From HXMU1420-13 sp965229525 (GTDB taxonomy: Bacteria > Bacteroidota > Rhodothermia > Balneolales > Balneolaceae): a stretch of DNA of 64,000 nucleotides. Position 1 is the stretch's first letter. Each line of letters opens with the position of its first letter. The DNA lies in NCBI GenBank assembly GCA_965229525.1, contig OZ245886.1:1550001-1614000 (forward strand), in the 5' to 3' direction. The notes beneath the pieces were generated by a model. The model ran no database searches, was not told the origin of the DNA, and saw only the letters and a program-made list of their open reading frames with translations. Below, in pieces: positions 1 to 7,921 of this stretch. Made by a program: the position numbers and the translations under genes.

Positions 1-2
1 AA

Positions 3-170
3 CGTTTTTTCCGAGTTGATAAATCTCGTTCAAGAGAACGAGGCGGAACAGGATTAGGGCTTGCTATCGTTAAGCATATTATTGAAGCCCATGGTGAAGA
101 ACTTTCGATTAAAAGTGAACCAAACAAAGGTTCGGTTTTCTCTATAACTTTATCTAAAATTGCATCCTGA
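3..170 (+). CDS. Sensor histidine kinase, C-terminal end (partial)
   Basis: The reading frame is open from the left edge and ends at TGA 168-170, giving the last 55 residues of a protein. The sequence RFFRVDKSRS followed by GGTGLGLAIVKHI is the ATP-binding G1/G2 region of the HATPase_c domain in two-component sensor kinases of the PhoR/BaeS type. The remaining residues (SIKSEPNKGSVFSITL) form the usual last beta-strands of that domain. The sensor and dimerisation regions lie outside the window, so the signal cannot be named. manC begins 33 bases downstream on the same strand. Confidence 0.85.
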   Translation, partial: RFFRVDKSRSRERGGTGLGLAIVKHIIEAHGEELSIKSEPNKGSVFSITLSKIAS

Positions 171-203
171 CATTTATAAAGACTATTCAGCACAAAAAGA
201 ATT

Positions 204-1289
204 ATGGTATATGCAGTAATAATGGCCGGTGGGTCTGGCACAAGATTTTGGCCAAAGAGTACAAAAGCTCTCCCTAAACAGTTCTTAAACCTGTTTGGTG
301 AAGGTACAATGATTCAAAATACCGCAAAAAGAATCGAACCTATTATTCCACAGGAAAGGATTATGGTAGTTACAAACGAAAGCTATGTTTCGATTGTAAA
401 AGAGCAGTTACCTAAAGTACCAGATGAGAACATCGTTGGTGAGCCTGTAGCAAAAAATACGGCACCTTGCGTGGCAATTGCCGCTGAATTGCTATACAAG
501 AAGGACCCAGATGCAACTATGGTGGTTTTGCCCGCCGATCATCATATAACCAACCCAGAAAGGTTTTTGGAGTATTTAGATTCAGCAATTAAAAAAGCAG
601 AATCTGGCCAACATTTGGTTACGATTGGTATAAATCCTGATAAACCAGAAACCGGTTTTGGATACATTCATGCAAAAGGTAGTGAAAAAGAAGATTTTGC
701 GGGCAATGTTGTTCATCCAGTCAGGGCGTTTACCGAAAAACCTGATTTAGCTACTGCGGAACAGTTTGTTGCATCTGGAGAATATTTCTGGAATAGCGGA
801 ATGTTTGTTTGGAAAGCATCTACCGTCTTAAGAGAAATTGAGGCTCACTTACCTACTATGTACGAGGAACTCTCAAAAACCTCGGATGAATTATATACAG
901 ATTATCACATCCCCTCCATCAAAGATTTTTATTATGCATGCGAGTCTATTTCTATCGATTATGGGATAATGGAGCGATCAAACTCTGTATTTGTAGTACC
1001 AGGAGAATTTGGATGGAATGACGTTGGCAGCTGGTCGGCGGTGTTTGATCTGGCAGAGAAAGATAAGCTTGGAAATGCAATACAGTCTGTAAACGCTACG
1101 TTTGCAGCGGCAGAAAATAATTTAATTGTTTCGAACTCGGAAAAGATGATCTCATTGGTTGGCTTGGATAATGTGGCCGTCGTGGAAACAGATAGTGCCA
1201 TATTGGTCTGCAACTTGAATACCTCACAAGGAGTGAAGCAAATTGTAGATCAACTAAAAGCTGCAGAAGATCTCAACAGGTTTCTTTAG
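204..1289 (+). CDS. manC: Mannose-1-phosphate guanylyltransferase
   Basis: This 361-residue cytosolic enzyme should form GDP-mannose from GTP and mannose-1-phosphate, the activated sugar for polysaccharide and glycoprotein synthesis. The nucleotide-binding signature GGSGTRFWPKS is at residues 9-19, with FTEKP near residue 177 and FWNSGMFVW near 195, all typical of the nucleotidyltransferase fold. It is the short single-domain form and lacks the C-terminal cupin isomerase domain of bifunctional ManC/AlgA proteins. It follows the sensor-kinase gene and overlaps the convergent metallo-hydrolase gene by 4 bases at its 3' end. No other sugar-nucleotide genes are adjacent. Confidence 0.93.
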   Translation: MVYAVIMAGGSGTRFWPKSTKALPKQFLNLFGEGTMIQNTAKRIEPIIPQERIMVVTNESYVSIVKEQLPKVPDENIVGEPVAKNTAPCVAIAAELLYKKDPDATMVVLPADHHITNPERFLEYLDSAIKKAESGQHLVTIGINPDKPETGFGYIHAKGSEKEDFAGNVVHPVRAFTEKPDLATAEQFVASGEYFWNSGMFVWKASTVLREIEAHLPTMYEELSKTSDELYTDYHIPSIKDFYYACESISIDYGIMERSNSVFVVPGEFGWNDVGSWSAVFDLAEKDKLGNAIQSVNATFAAAENNLIVSNSEKMISLVGLDNVAVVETDSAILVCNLNTSQGVKQIVDQLKAAEDLNRFL

Positions 1290-2047
1290 TCGATCTCTAT
1301 TGTCTGCATATCAAAAGCCAGGCGGATATGGTTTGGAAGCTGACGATTCGTTGTCTCATGATCGACAAAACTATTCATATGGATGAGATACCCTTTAGGA
1401 ATGCCTAGTTGATTTATAATATCAACGGCTTGAGGAATTGTTAAATGTGTGGGGTGCTCGGGGTCCCATCGTAAAGCACTTAAGATAATGGTTGAACAAT
1501 CTTTAATGAGATTCAGTGTTGTTTCCGGAATACTACTAACATCGGTTAGGTAGGCTGTATTTTTGATTCTAAACCCTAGAATGTCGAGTTCCCCATGCTT
1601 TACTGGTAAAGGAATAATCTTAACTCCCGAAATTACCATCTCTTCTCCGATTTCAATTAAATCTAAAGAAGTGGAACCCGGATATTTGTTCTTGCCAAAC
1701 ATATAATCAAACCGCGATTTAATACTTTCTATAGCTGAAGCTGTTGTATAGACAGGAATCGAGGCTTTCTTTTTGTAATTATACATGCGTAAATCATCAA
1801 GCCCGCCTATATGATCCATGTGCTCATGAGTAACAAGAACAAAATCCACTTTTTTAATATCAGAGCGAATACTCTGAATTCTGTACTCAGGACCAACATC
1901 AATTAAAAAGGAAACTTCTTCTGATTTAATCCAAACGGAACATCTACTTCGTTCATTTCGTGGGTCATGAAAAAGCTCTTCTCTCATAAATCCACCAGCC
2001 ACAGGAACGCCCATTGATGTACCGGTACCTAAAAAGGTGAGTTTCAT
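1286..2047 (-). CDS. MBL-fold metal-dependent hydrolase (PhnP-like phosphodiesterase)
   Basis: A 253-residue metallo-beta-lactamase fold protein. The metal-binding motif HEHMDH is at residues 74-79. Further ligands are suggested by PVKHGELDILGF and by the C-terminal HMNSFVDH. The N-terminus MKLTFLGTGTSMGVPV is characteristic of the PhnP/phosphoribosyl cyclic phosphate phosphodiesterase group, so hydrolysis of a cyclic or phosphodiester substrate is likely, but the substrate is unknown. No signal peptide is seen. It is the last gene of a tight minus-strand cluster: its ATG follows directly on the stop of the upstream 99-residue gene. Confidence 0.88.
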   Translation of the reverse strand: MKLTFLGTGTSMGVPVAGGFMREELFHDPRNERSRCSVWIKSEEVSFLIDVGPEYRIQSIRSDIKKVDFVLVTHEHMDHIGGLDDLRMYNYKKKASIPVYTTASAIESIKSRFDYMFGKNKYPGSTSLDLIEIGEEMVISGVKIIPLPVKHGELDILGFRIKNTAYLTDVSSIPETTLNLIKDCSTIILSALRWDPEHPTHLTIPQAVDIINQLGIPKGYLIHMNSFVDHETTNRQLPNHIRLAFDMQTIEID

Positions 2048-2347
2048 CTACCCTAGCTCCCAATTATCATCACCATAAGCAGGTGTAACAGAAAGCCGAT
2101 CCCAAAGTTTATCAAGCTCTTTTCTAACAACTGGTTTTATGTATGTTTCGGTTAGATTTACTTCTCCTAGTACTTTTGCGATAGTGCCTAATTGTGCTTC
2201 AACAGGTTTATTTTTATTAACTATTACAAGTCTATCACCTTCAACAATACAATCGGCACCCCTGAAAGACCCTCGTTCCTTTCTCAATCGATAACCAGAT
2301 TGTTCAAGTAATTGTTCTAATTCAAGTAATAATTTGTCGGGTTTCAA
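2048..2347 (-). CDS. Conserved hypothetical protein, 99 aa
   Basis: A small charged protein with no signal peptide or membrane segment. It starts with a predicted helix (KLLLELEQLLEQ), followed by a short beta-rich stretch (GADCIVEGDRLVIVNKNKP) and a second helix. I do not assign a family or function. Its ATG overlaps the stop of the upstream outer-membrane protein gene by 4 bases, and its stop abuts the start of the MBL hydrolase, so the three are almost certainly co-transcribed and translationally coupled. Confidence 0.72.
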   Translation of the reverse strand: MKPDKLLLELEQLLEQSGYRLRKERGSFRGADCIVEGDRLVIVNKNKPVEAQLGTIAKVLGEVNLTETYIKPVVRKELDKLWDRLSVTPAYGDDNWELG

Positions 2348-3063
2348 AATGAAATACCTACGGTAAATTGATGACCGGTTAAATTATAATCGTAAATCTC
2401 TAGGTCAATATCATAGGATTTGAAGATATAGTTATAACCGATACTTAGAGTTCTTCCACCTATAAAATTTAGCAGATTAAGCCGTGATCCTATATCTATG
2501 TAGTTTAATGTTCCACCAAAAAAGCCACCATTAGAATTGCTGAATCCATAACCGATCACTCCACTATTTCTGAATTGAAGTTTTCTGGATGGGTTAATAT
2601 TTAGAAAAAGGCCAGTACCGCCAGAAAAATATGTTTGATTAAAACGGTTTTCTGTGAATTCATTATTTGATGTTGTTAGCCCTGTACTAAGTTGAATGGG
2701 TAACCCAGCCTGGATTTTCCTTTGACGAACAACATTGAATCCATTTGTAAATTTTAGATTCAAATCAAGGAAGGATCCATCATCAACACCTGTAAGAGAA
2801 TTTCCAATATTCATATTTGCAGTTAAACCAAGTGTTTCAATGGTTAGTGCAAATAATGCATTATCAATTTCTAGTAAAAATTGTTCGGGGTCGTTGAGGT
2901 TTCCTTTGTAATCAAAGTTGGAAATAGATGTACCAACTCTCACAATAGTACTTGGGCGATTAATTCTCTCTTGGCGATCAGGCACAGAAAACATTTGAGC
3001 AGCTACTGATAGTGGGCTGAACAGCAGTAAAAAAAGGAAAAGCCTTTTAACAATTTGAAGCAT
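2344..3063 (-). CDS. Predicted outer-membrane beta-barrel protein
   Basis: A 239-residue exported protein. Residues 1-22 form a signal peptide ending in SVAAQ. The mature part has alternating hydrophobic and aromatic strands rich in N, G and F, and it ends in GISF with a terminal phenylalanine, as in outer-membrane barrels recognised by the Bam complex. No specific transporter or receptor family is recognised. It is the first gene of the three-gene minus-strand cluster and is divergent from the glutathione peroxidase gene, with about 60 bases between them that may hold both promoters. Confidence 0.7.
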   Translation of the reverse strand: MLQIVKRLFLFLLLFSPLSVAAQMFSVPDRQERINRPSTIVRVGTSISNFDYKGNLNDPEQFLLEIDNALFALTIETLGLTANMNIGNSLTGVDDGSFLDLNLKFTNGFNVVRQRKIQAGLPIQLSTGLTTSNNEFTENRFNQTYFSGGTGLFLNINPSRKLQFRNSGVIGYGFSNSNGGFFGGTLNYIDIGSRLNLLNFIGGRTLSIGYNYIFKSYDIDLEIYDYNLTGHQFTVGISF

Positions 3064-3124
3064 GGGGAATGAATATGAAACAGATTAAATTTGTACGGTA
3101 ACGAATCATTCTAAAAAATATGCG

Positions 3125-3667
3125 ATGAAGTTCTTAGTAACCATTTTATTAACAGTTTTTATCTCAAACTACACAATGAATACAAACGATTCTATCTATG
3201 ATTTTCCATTAACTGATATTGATGGAAATGAAATGACCCTTGAAGCCTATAAAGGTCAAGTTCTTTTAATTGTTAATGTGGCGTCTAAATGTGGCTATAC
3301 CCCACAATACGAAGGTCTACAGGCGATTTATGAAGAATATCAAGATGAGGGATTAGTGATAGTTGGGTTTCCTGCAAACAACTTCCGTGGGCAAGAGCCG
3401 GGCAGCAATGAAGAAATCAAAGAGTTCTGTACGCTAGAATATGGCGTTCAATTCCCAATGGCGTCAAAAGTTTCAGTTTTAGGTGATGACCAAGCACCTT
3501 TGTTCTCTTACTTAACTAGTTTACCAAACGAAGACTTCGATGGCGACATCAAATGGAACTTCGAAAAGTTCTTAATTGATAGAGAAGGAAACCTACAAAG
3601 AAGATTCCGTAGTTCGGTTAAACCAGAGAGTGATGAGCTTACTTCAGCAATAAAAGCATTACTATAA
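3125..3667 (+). CDS. Glutathione peroxidase family protein (thiol peroxidase)
   Basis: A 180-residue thioredoxin-fold peroxidase that should reduce peroxides using thiols, probably thioredoxin. The peroxidatic residue is Cys56 in VASKCGYTPQY, so it is not a selenoprotein. The tryptophan and asparagine of the active site are in KWNF (Trp144, Asn145). The usual glutamine of FPCNQF is replaced by asparagine in FPANNF. The first 17 residues are hydrophobic and could be a signal peptide; starting at Met18 would give a cytosolic protein instead. It is monocistronic, upstream of tRNA-Asp. Confidence 0.9.
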   Translation: MKFLVTILLTVFISNYTMNTNDSIYDFPLTDIDGNEMTLEAYKGQVLLIVNVASKCGYTPQYEGLQAIYEEYQDEGLVIVGFPANNFRGQEPGSNEEIKEFCTLEYGVQFPMASKVSVLGDDQAPLFSYLTSLPNEDFDGDIKWNFEKFLIDREGNLQRRFRSSVKPESDELTSAIKALL

Positions 3668-3683
3668 ATTTTCTACTGAGGTG

Positions 3684-3715
3684 TTGACTTAGATTTCGAT
3701 ACCTCAGTATATTTG
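3684..3715 (+). promoter_or_regulatory. Bacteroidota-type promoter of tRNA-Asp
   Basis: TTG at 3684-3686 and TATATTTG at 3708-3715 match the -33 TTG and -7 TAnnTTTG elements of the Bacteroidota primary sigma factor exactly, with 21 bases between them. The predicted transcript start falls about 7 bases before the mature tRNA 5' end at 3729. Confidence 0.75.
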
Positions 3716-3728
3716 ATGCTCTCAAAAA

Positions 3729-3802
3729 GGTCCGGTAGTTCAGTTGGTTAGAACGCCTGCCTGTCACGCAGGAGGTCGAGGGTTCGAGTCCCTTCCGGAT
3801 CG
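3729..3802 (+). tRNA. tRNA-Asp (GTC)
   Basis: The 74-base cloverleaf has a 7-bp acceptor stem (GGTCCGG paired with CCGGATC, one G-U), a 5-bp anticodon stem CCTGC/GCAGG with loop CTGTCAC giving anticodon GTC, and a T-arm with GGTTCGAGTCC. CCA is not encoded; the gene is followed by CTCA. A strong terminator follows at once. Confidence 0.95.
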
Positions 3803-3805
3803 CTC

Positions 3806-3846
3806 AAAGCTCTGAACGAAATAGTTGTTCAGAGCTTTTTTTATTT
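3806..3846 (+). terminator. Rho-independent terminator after tRNA-Asp
   Basis: AGCTCTGAAC at 3808-3817 pairs perfectly with GTTCAGAGCT at 3827-3836. A run of seven T residues continues into TTATTTT. It separates tRNA-Asp from mnmG. Confidence 0.9.
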
Positions 3847-3894
3847 TAAGAACTAAATTTGTTCAAGAGAATCAATTTAAGTTAAATATAAACA

Positions 3895-5781
3895 ATGCGA
3901 TCACTCTATTCGAATTACGATGTTATTGTTGTCGGTGCCGGCCACGCAGGTAGTGAAGCAGCAGCAGCAGCAGCACGCTTAGGAGCCAATACATTGCTGA
4001 TAACAATGAACTTAGAGGCGATTGCTAAGATGTCTTGTAACCCCGCAATGGGTGGGGTCGCTAAAGGTCAACTAGTTAGGGAAATTGATGCGCTTGGCGG
4101 ACTAAGTGGAATTATTAGCGATGAGTCTTCCGTTCAATTTAGAATGCTCAATCGTAGTAAGGGTCCTGCTATGTGGAGCCCTCGATGCCAAAGTGATCGC
4201 ATGCTCTATGCTCAAAAAATGAGAGAGCGTCTAGAGGAAATTCCCTCATTAACCTTTCGCCAGGATAATGTTGTTGATCTACTGACAGAAGACGGTAAGA
4301 TTACAGGAATCGTTACACAAACTGGACAGGTCTTCAATGCTAAAGCGGTTGTATTAACTAGTGGTACCTTCTTAAATGGTTTAATTCACATAGGTGAAAA
4401 CAATTATGGTGGAGGTCGCTCCGGGGAGCGCGCTTCCGTAGGAATCTCCGCAGCACTTGAGAAATTGGGTCTGGAGATTGGGCGCTTGAAAACAGGTACC
4501 CCACCAAGAGTTGATGGTCGATCCATTGACTACTCGAAATTGGAAATTCAATATGGAGATGATGACGCCTCACCCTTCTCGTTTATGACTGAAGGCCCGC
4601 TTCCTAAGGCAAATGATCAGCTTACCTGTTGGATTGGTTATACAAATGAAACTGTACATGATGTTCTAAGAACGGGGTTTGATCGAAGCCCGATGTTCAA
4701 TGGTCGCATCAAATCCATTGGGCCACGTTATTGTCCTTCCATTGAAGATAAAATCAATCGATTTGCTGATAAAGATAGACATCAGTTATTCCTTGAGCCG
4801 GAAGGATGGAATACGTACGAGATGTATTTGAATGGATTTTCAACTTCTCTACCGGAAGAAACTCAATACGAAGCACTGAGAACTATTCCAGGTTTTGAGA
4901 ATGCGGTAATGATCCGCCCAGGATATGCCATTGAATACGATTACTTTCCACCCCATCAGATAAAAAGAACACTAGAGACTAAGAAAGTTGAGGGTTTATT
5001 CTTTGCAGGCCAGATTAATGGGACAACCGGATATGAAGAGGCTGCTTGTCAGGGATTAATGGCTGGAATTAATGCAGGACTTCAAGTTACAGGTAAAAAG
5101 CCCTTCATACTTAAGCGATCGGAAGCATATATAGGTGTTTTGATTGATGACTTGATCAATAAAGGTACCGAGGAGCCTTACCGTATGTTTACCTCTCGCG
5201 CGGAACACCGAATTTTACTGCGTCAGGATAATGCAGATCTTCGTTTAACGGAGTTAGGTTATCAAATAGGGTTAGCTACAGAAGAGCGCTATCAAAAGTA
5301 TCTTCAAAAAAAATCTGAAATTGATCAACTATATAAGTTGATTTCAAAATACACGGTACGCCCAGAAAAGATGGATGTAATGCTCACTGAATTGGGAACC
5401 TCTCCTCTATCTCAACCAGTGAAAGCGCAATCTGTACTTATGCGCCCCGAAGTTCATTTAGACGACATTGTAAATGCTGATGAGGAATTAAGAACTCAGG
5501 TTTCCGAGATTACTTCAAACAAATATGTACTAGAACAAGTAGAAATTCAGATTAAGTATTCCGGGTATATTCAAAAAGAATATGAAATGGTCGAGGAGTT
5601 AAGTAATAAGGAAAACTCACCTATCCCAGAGAAAATTGATTACTCAAAGCTAAAGAGCTTATCCACTGAGGGAATGGTCAAGTTATCTAAAATAAGACCC
5701 GAAACCATTGGGCAGGCATCAAGAATTAGCGGTGTTTCTGCAAGCGACGTAGCCGTTCTTATGGTTTATTTAAAGAACTAG
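3895..5781 (+). CDS. mnmG: tRNA uridine-5-carboxymethylaminomethyl(34) synthesis enzyme MnmG
   Basis: The 628-residue FAD enzyme works with MnmE (not in the window) to install the cmnm5 group on U34 of tRNAs. The FAD-binding GAGHAGSEAA is at residues 14-23. The family signature CNPAMGGVAKGQLVREID and the conserved RLKTGTPPRVD are both present. The C-terminal helical tRNA/MnmE-binding domain is complete, so the length matches the family. It is followed after 7 bases by rsmG, the classic gidA-gidB pair. A parS-like palindrome covers the junction. Confidence 0.97.
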   Translation: MRSLYSNYDVIVVGAGHAGSEAAAAAARLGANTLLITMNLEAIAKMSCNPAMGGVAKGQLVREIDALGGLSGIISDESSVQFRMLNRSKGPAMWSPRCQSDRMLYAQKMRERLEEIPSLTFRQDNVVDLLTEDGKITGIVTQTGQVFNAKAVVLTSGTFLNGLIHIGENNYGGGRSGERASVGISAALEKLGLEIGRLKTGTPPRVDGRSIDYSKLEIQYGDDDASPFSFMTEGPLPKANDQLTCWIGYTNETVHDVLRTGFDRSPMFNGRIKSIGPRYCPSIEDKINRFADKDRHQLFLEPEGWNTYEMYLNGFSTSLPEETQYEALRTIPGFENAVMIRPGYAIEYDYFPPHQIKRTLETKKVEGLFFAGQINGTTGYEEAACQGLMAGINAGLQVTGKKPFILKRSEAYIGVLIDDLINKGTEEPYRMFTSRAEHRILLRQDNADLRLTELGYQIGLATEERYQKYLQKKSEIDQLYKLISKYTVRPEKMDVMLTELGTSPLSQPVKAQSVLMRPEVHLDDIVNADEELRTQVSEITSNKYVLEQVEIQIKYSGYIQKEYEMVEELSNKENSPIPEKIDYSKLKSLSTEGMVKLSKIRPETIGQASRISGVSASDVAVLMVYLKN

Positions 5782-5796
5782 GTTTCATGTGAAACA
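5781..5796. promoter_or_regulatory. parS-like palindrome 1 (candidate ParB site)
   Basis: The site GGTTTCATGTGAAACA matches the bacterial ParB consensus TGTTTCACGTGAAACA at 14 of 16 positions. It begins on the last base of the mnmG stop codon and contains the GTG start of rsmG at 5789. It forms a matched, inverted pair with the site at 5935-5950. Confidence 0.6.
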
Positions 5797-6436
5797 ACAG
5801 CTTCAATATTCAATACTGACTGACGAACAAATTTCTGAATGGGAGAAGTTGGTTCAGGATAATATTGAATCTCTTCTTCTATATTCTGATCAACTACTTT
5901 GGTGGAATAACAAAGTAAATCTGGTTAGTCGAGATGTTTCACATGAAACTGTGCTTGAGCATATAAAACATTCGTTACTTTTAATTGTTATTGAGAGTTT
6001 TAAATCTTCAAAAAATATTATTGATACAGGCTCAGGTGGCGGTATGCCTGGTATCCCATTGTCCATTTGTTTTCCGGAAAAGCAGATTGTAGTTAACGAT
6101 ATTGTTTCAAAGAAAGTAATGGCCATGAAACAGATTGGTTTCAAAATGAAGTTATCAAATCTTAAAACGGCTTCTGGTTCTATTACTTATCAAACACTTC
6201 AAGTAGATCAACTCGTTATTACAAAGCATGCCTTCAAAGTCGATGAGCTTGTAAGGCTACTAGGTGATCTAGCATGGAAAAAGCTGCTATTTTTGAAAGG
6301 TGCCAACGAGGCTGAGCCTGAAATAAAACGGCTGGATATTCCCGTATCATCAAATATTATTGAGTTAGACATGAGTATTGATGAGCCTTTTTACAAAGGA
6401 AAAGGAATCGTTGAAGTAACGAGAGTCGATGAATAG
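5789..6436 (+). CDS. rsmG: 16S rRNA (guanine(527)-N7)-methyltransferase RsmG
   Basis: A 215-residue SAM-dependent methyltransferase that should modify G527 in helix 18 of 16S rRNA. The SAM motif IIDTGSGGGMPGIPLSI is at residues 77-93, preceded by the family motif WWNNKVNLVSR. The start is GTG at 5789, inside a parS-like palindrome; a second such palindrome lies within the coding sequence at 5935. It overlaps the following regulator gene by 8 bases. Slightly shorter than E. coli RsmG but with all core motifs. Confidence 0.93.
   Translation: MKQQLQYSILTDEQISEWEKLVQDNIESLLLYSDQLLWWNNKVNLVSRDVSHETVLEHIKHSLLLIVIESFKSSKNIIDTGSGGGMPGIPLSICFPEKQIVVNDIVSKKVMAMKQIGFKMKLSNLKTASGSITYQTLQVDQLVITKHAFKVDELVRLLGDLAWKKLLFLKGANEAEPEIKRLDIPVSSNIIELDMSIDEPFYKGKGIVEVTRVDE
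5935..5950. promoter_or_regulatory. parS-like palindrome 2 (candidate ParB site)
   Basis: The site TGTTTCACATGAAACT lies inside rsmG and matches the ParB consensus at 14 of 16 positions. Its 14-base core is the exact reverse complement of the core at 5782-5795, 153 bases upstream. Location near gidA/gidB is typical of chromosomal parS clusters. Confidence 0.6.
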
Positions 6437-7367
6437 TTCTGAACGAAGATTAAAACTAATGTTGATGCTTCAGCAGCCCGGTGAAAAGCTAACTGTGGAG
6501 CAAATTGCCGAGAAATTTGGGGTAAGTAGACGAACTATCTTCAGAGATTTCAACGCGTTACAAGAAATCAATGTGCCTGTTACCTGGGATAAATACGCGG
6601 GTTATGGGATGATGAAAGGTTATAAAATTCCTCCTCTCATGTTTACCTCAAAAGAGCTTGCTACTGTGATGGTTGGACTAAATTTCGTTAAGTCTCAAAT
6701 AGATAATGGCTTAGCGGAAGCTGCTGATGGAGTTGAGCTTAAGATAAAGAATGTATTACCCTTAGAGTTACGCGACTTTATGGGCTCCCTTTCAAGCCGA
6801 ACAATCGTAGATCCCTACCAAAAATACGGCGCTATAAAAAGAGATGGCGGAGATTGGTACTTATTAAGTAGTGCTATTTCTCAAGAGCAAAGAGTGGAAT
6901 TCAAATACGAGTCAGCCAAAGGTGAAGTTAAGACTCGAAAAGTTGATCCATACATTTTAGTTTTCTTTGAAGATCACTGGAACATGATTGGAAAATCTCA
7001 TCTTCGAGGTGATGTTCGTAATTTTCGACTCGAGAGAATGAGTGAAGTAAGAATCTTAGACGAAAAAATTTCGAAAAAAGAAAAAATCGATATAGAAGGC
7101 TTAATTTTCCGCTCTGACGAACGCAAGCAAAAAATAGTAGTAATACTTGATGATGCCATCGTTAATCGATTTAAAGCGAATCTGCCAGCTAAAATTTTTA
7201 GGGAATCACAAGAAAATTCTAAAAAAATTAGGATTGAGTTTTTCTTTGATAATACCGACTTCATCAACGAGTGGCTTCTTCAATTTGGTTCTTCACTAAA
7301 AGTGGAAGGTCCGGCTGAATTGAAATTGAAAAGAGAAGCTCTGTTAAAAAAAATGTTGGGTGCTTAA
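6429..7367 (+). CDS. Helix-turn-helix transcriptional regulator with WYL domain
   Basis: A 312-residue regulator. An N-terminal DeoR-like winged helix spans roughly residues 1-60 (LTVEQIAEKFGVSRRTIFRD is the HTH). A WYL domain of about residues 140-220 and a C-terminal extension (WCX region) follow. WYL proteins often bind nucleic acid or nucleotide ligands and control DNA-damage, tRNA or defence genes. The ligand and targets here are unknown. Its start overlaps rsmG by 8 bases, so it is translationally coupled to the mnmG-rsmG operon. Confidence 0.88.
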   Translation: MNSSERRLKLMLMLQQPGEKLTVEQIAEKFGVSRRTIFRDFNALQEINVPVTWDKYAGYGMMKGYKIPPLMFTSKELATVMVGLNFVKSQIDNGLAEAADGVELKIKNVLPLELRDFMGSLSSRTIVDPYQKYGAIKRDGGDWYLLSSAISQEQRVEFKYESAKGEVKTRKVDPYILVFFEDHWNMIGKSHLRGDVRNFRLERMSEVRILDEKISKKEKIDIEGLIFRSDERKQKIVVILDDAIVNRFKANLPAKIFRESQENSKKIRIEFFFDNTDFINEWLLQFGSSLKVEGPAELKLKREALLKKMLGA

Positions 7368-7490
7368 CACTTATTTTTATTTCTAGTCATCGAAACTATT
7401 TTCCGAATTGGAAATTATAACCTGCCGACTCTTTCCCGAATTCACTTCGGTAGTAACCTCAGAGTGACTCATTTAGGTAGAGCTTAGCTA

Positions 7491-7862
7491 TCACTTCGGA
7501 ACCCGCTTAATCTTCTCGATTGCTTTTCCCTTTGCCAGTTCATCCACCACTTTATCCAGATAGCGGCATTCGCGGGTAAGTTTAGTTTCGATATCCTCCA
7601 CCCGATAGCCACAAATCACCCCTTTGATAAGCTCAGCATTTGGGTTTACGGTAGCCCGATCAAAGAACTCCTCGAAGGTTACTTTTTCATCAATCATTTG
7701 TTGAATCATGGCTTCATCAAATCCTGTAAGCCATTCGATTACCTCATGTAATTCTTCTTTGGTCCGGCCTTTCTTCTCTACCTTAGTTACATAGTGCGGA
7801 TACACCGAATAGAATTTGAGGGAAGCTATGCGGGCGTCGTGTTCGGGGGTAGTTGTGGGCAT
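7491..7862 (-). CDS. DUF2200 family protein
   Basis: A 123-residue soluble protein recognised as DUF2200 by the conserved stretches SVYPHYVTKVEKKGRTKEEL, EVIEWLTGFDE and LIKGVICGYRVE. The family is widespread but has no established function. It has no signal peptide or membrane helix. It sits alone between the WYL regulator and an Mrr-type endonuclease, at the edge of the accessory patch; whether it is functionally linked to either is unknown. Confidence 0.85.
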   Translation of the reverse strand: MPTTTPEHDARIASLKFYSVYPHYVTKVEKKGRTKEELHEVIEWLTGFDEAMIQQMIDEKVTFEEFFDRATVNPNAELIKGVICGYRVEDIETKLTRECRYLDKVVDELAKGKAIEKIKRVPK

Positions 7863-7921
7863 GGTGGGTGGGTTTTGGTGATATACAAAAAGGTTAATAG
7901 AAGGAGAAATTTCAGGTTAAA

